Source: Bugula neritina (lineage: Eukaryota > Bryozoa > Gymnolaemata > Cheilostomatida > Bugulidae). Taken from it: DNA of 64,000 nucleotides. The position numbers and the translations under genes are program-made. The notes beneath the pieces are model-generated. The model was not told the DNA's origin. It saw nothing but the letters and a program-made list of their open reading frames with translations, and searched no databases. Shown here one piece after another: positions 63,101-64,000 of the stretch. The stretch covers positions 16,348,133 through 16,412,132 of the forward strand of contig OZ037769.1 in assembly GCA_964035545.1 (NCBI GenBank), given 5' to 3'. How positions within the stretch are numbered: the stretch's first letter is position 1; each line of letters begins with the position of its first letter.

Positions 63101-64000
63101 TTACTTTCATTTATATCGCTAAACTAATTTCTGCCTTTTAACAACAAAAAAGCATGCACTAAAATTTCAAACAATTATGCTTACCATCTGCACATCCTTT
63201 TAAACTACCAACACACTCTGTACAGAACAGATCAAGGCATCTCCTACACCCCAGACTGTATGGTAACTCTGTGTGTTTAGTACACAGTCTAGGTTCTAGT
63301 TTACCAGCCTGTGCTCTGTAGTCAGTCATGGTGATCATAGGGTGGCCTCCATGCACATCGTCATGTGACTTGTAAATAACAAATCAAAACTGAATCTATC
63401 ATTTATCCAACGGTTCGCCAAAACTTTGCAAAAAACTCAAAACAAATCAGAAGTTATATAGTAGGTATAAAAGAAGAAAGTTCAAATGGCAAACTTGGGC
63501 TTCGGCATAGATACTGGGTATTATTAACAAGGTTTAAGATTGTTAAAAATAATAAAACTGACATGTTTATAAACACTAAGACTATCAACTCACCTCTCTG
63601 TGTTTAGCACACAGTTTAGTAGAACAAGTTTTACAGTAAATAACAGCTGGCTGATTATTCACTCCTTTCCTGGTACAACTATCACAGTACATAGATGGAC
63701 CTTCTCTGGTGTTGGAGGTAGGAAGAGAGTGAATGTCAACATCAAATACTTCCCTAGACATTACAGTAAAGTAGTTACTAACTCATCACAGTATATACAA
63801 TACATCTCACTCATGCAGTAAATAATATAACACACAATATAGTAGAACTCACAATGATTAGTAAACAGAAATCAAACTGAGAATATCTCAGGGTAAAGTG
63901 ATACCTGCAGAAGGGACATCTCATTATCTTATTAACCTCAAAGTTCCCCAGCAGACATCTTAAACAGTGTACATGAGAACAAGGCAGAGATCTGGAATCT
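60169..64000 (-). CDS. Gene E: TRIM-like gene, intact, 5' end outside the window
   Basis: Exons 64000-63905 (RING, partial; 96 of 161 nt), 63753-63594, 63368-63185, 62919-62723, 62621-62451, 62347-62239, 61504-60791 (714 nt, one codon shorter than B), 60302-60169. Splice sites and phases are as in gene B and every exon is open. It encodes the C-terminal part of the RING (CPFC), both B-boxes (LCTKH...CRRCLDLFC), the coiled coil (LKELVTELSKEVDGMRSEIL) and the complete NHL-like propeller ending KVLFYQID. Only the first 65 nt of coding exon 1 are missing. It differs from B chiefly in short propeller segments. With B, it is one of two copies with no visible defect. Confidence 0.9.
60310..60783 (-). 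repeat. 21-bp minisatellite in last intron of gene E
   Basis: About 22 units between donor GTTAGG (60790) and acceptor TATTCAG (60303). The part at 60590-60680 carries the same variant order as a block of the gene D array. Confidence 0.95.

Overview
This is eukaryotic, almost certainly animal, DNA: AT-rich, with split genes, GT-AG introns, Ty3/Gypsy LTR retrotransposons, hAT-like DNA transposons, tRNA-derived SINE-like copies and long minisatellites. The organism cannot be named from the sequence. An expanded family of RING/B-box/coiled-coil/beta-propeller (TRIM-like) genes in a compact, transposon-rich setting would suit an invertebrate such as a demosponge, but this is inference.

The window is a cluster of five paralogous TRIM-like genes: A (-, 2167-3685, only the 3' half), B (+, 17776-22713, complete, 8 exons, 610 aa), C (+, 40485-44205, same exons but frameshifted in the propeller), D (-, 51387-54022, exons 4-7 lost and replaced by an expanded minisatellite) and E (-, 60169-64000, intact but cut by the window edge inside the RING exon). 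Exon lengths and phases are the same in all copies (RING 161 nt, B-box-like 160, B-box 184, coiled coil 197/171/109, propeller about 717, last strand 134). A 21-bp minisatellite fills the last intron of every copy, and a 19-bp minisatellite lies about 350-450 bp beyond every stop codon. Upstream of B and D is a second, unrecognised conserved gene (candidate exons at 6359-10594 and 55884-57988) whose last intron holds a 20-bp AT-only minisatellite (3.1 kb and 0.7 kb).

Mobile elements: three Ty3/Gypsy elements share a tRNA-Leu primer site, polypurine tract and 4-bp GTAT target duplication. Element 1 (12216-17684) has a full-length pol ORF. Elements 2 (36161-40393) and 3 (23888-29178) belong to a non-autonomous lineage that lacks reverse transcriptase, RNase H and the integrase core, but keeps long gag/protease/integrase-finger ORFs and adds a spliced downstream ORF with zinc-finger motifs. 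Elements 1 and 2 sit at exactly the same nucleotide, 91-92 bp before the start codons of genes B and C; gene D carries the empty site. Three near-identical 1.76-kb hAT-like elements are present: one has a perfect 8-bp duplication, the other two do not, and one of those truncates gene A.

The most notable signals are: (1) paralogue differences concentrated in short, spaced segments of the beta-propeller, as in a diversifying recognition surface; (2) repeated same-site retrotransposon integration; (3) a minisatellite in gene D that is an uninterrupted in-frame heptad-repeat coding sequence joining the B-box exon to the last exon; (4) the spliced zinc-finger ORF of the non-autonomous retroelements.
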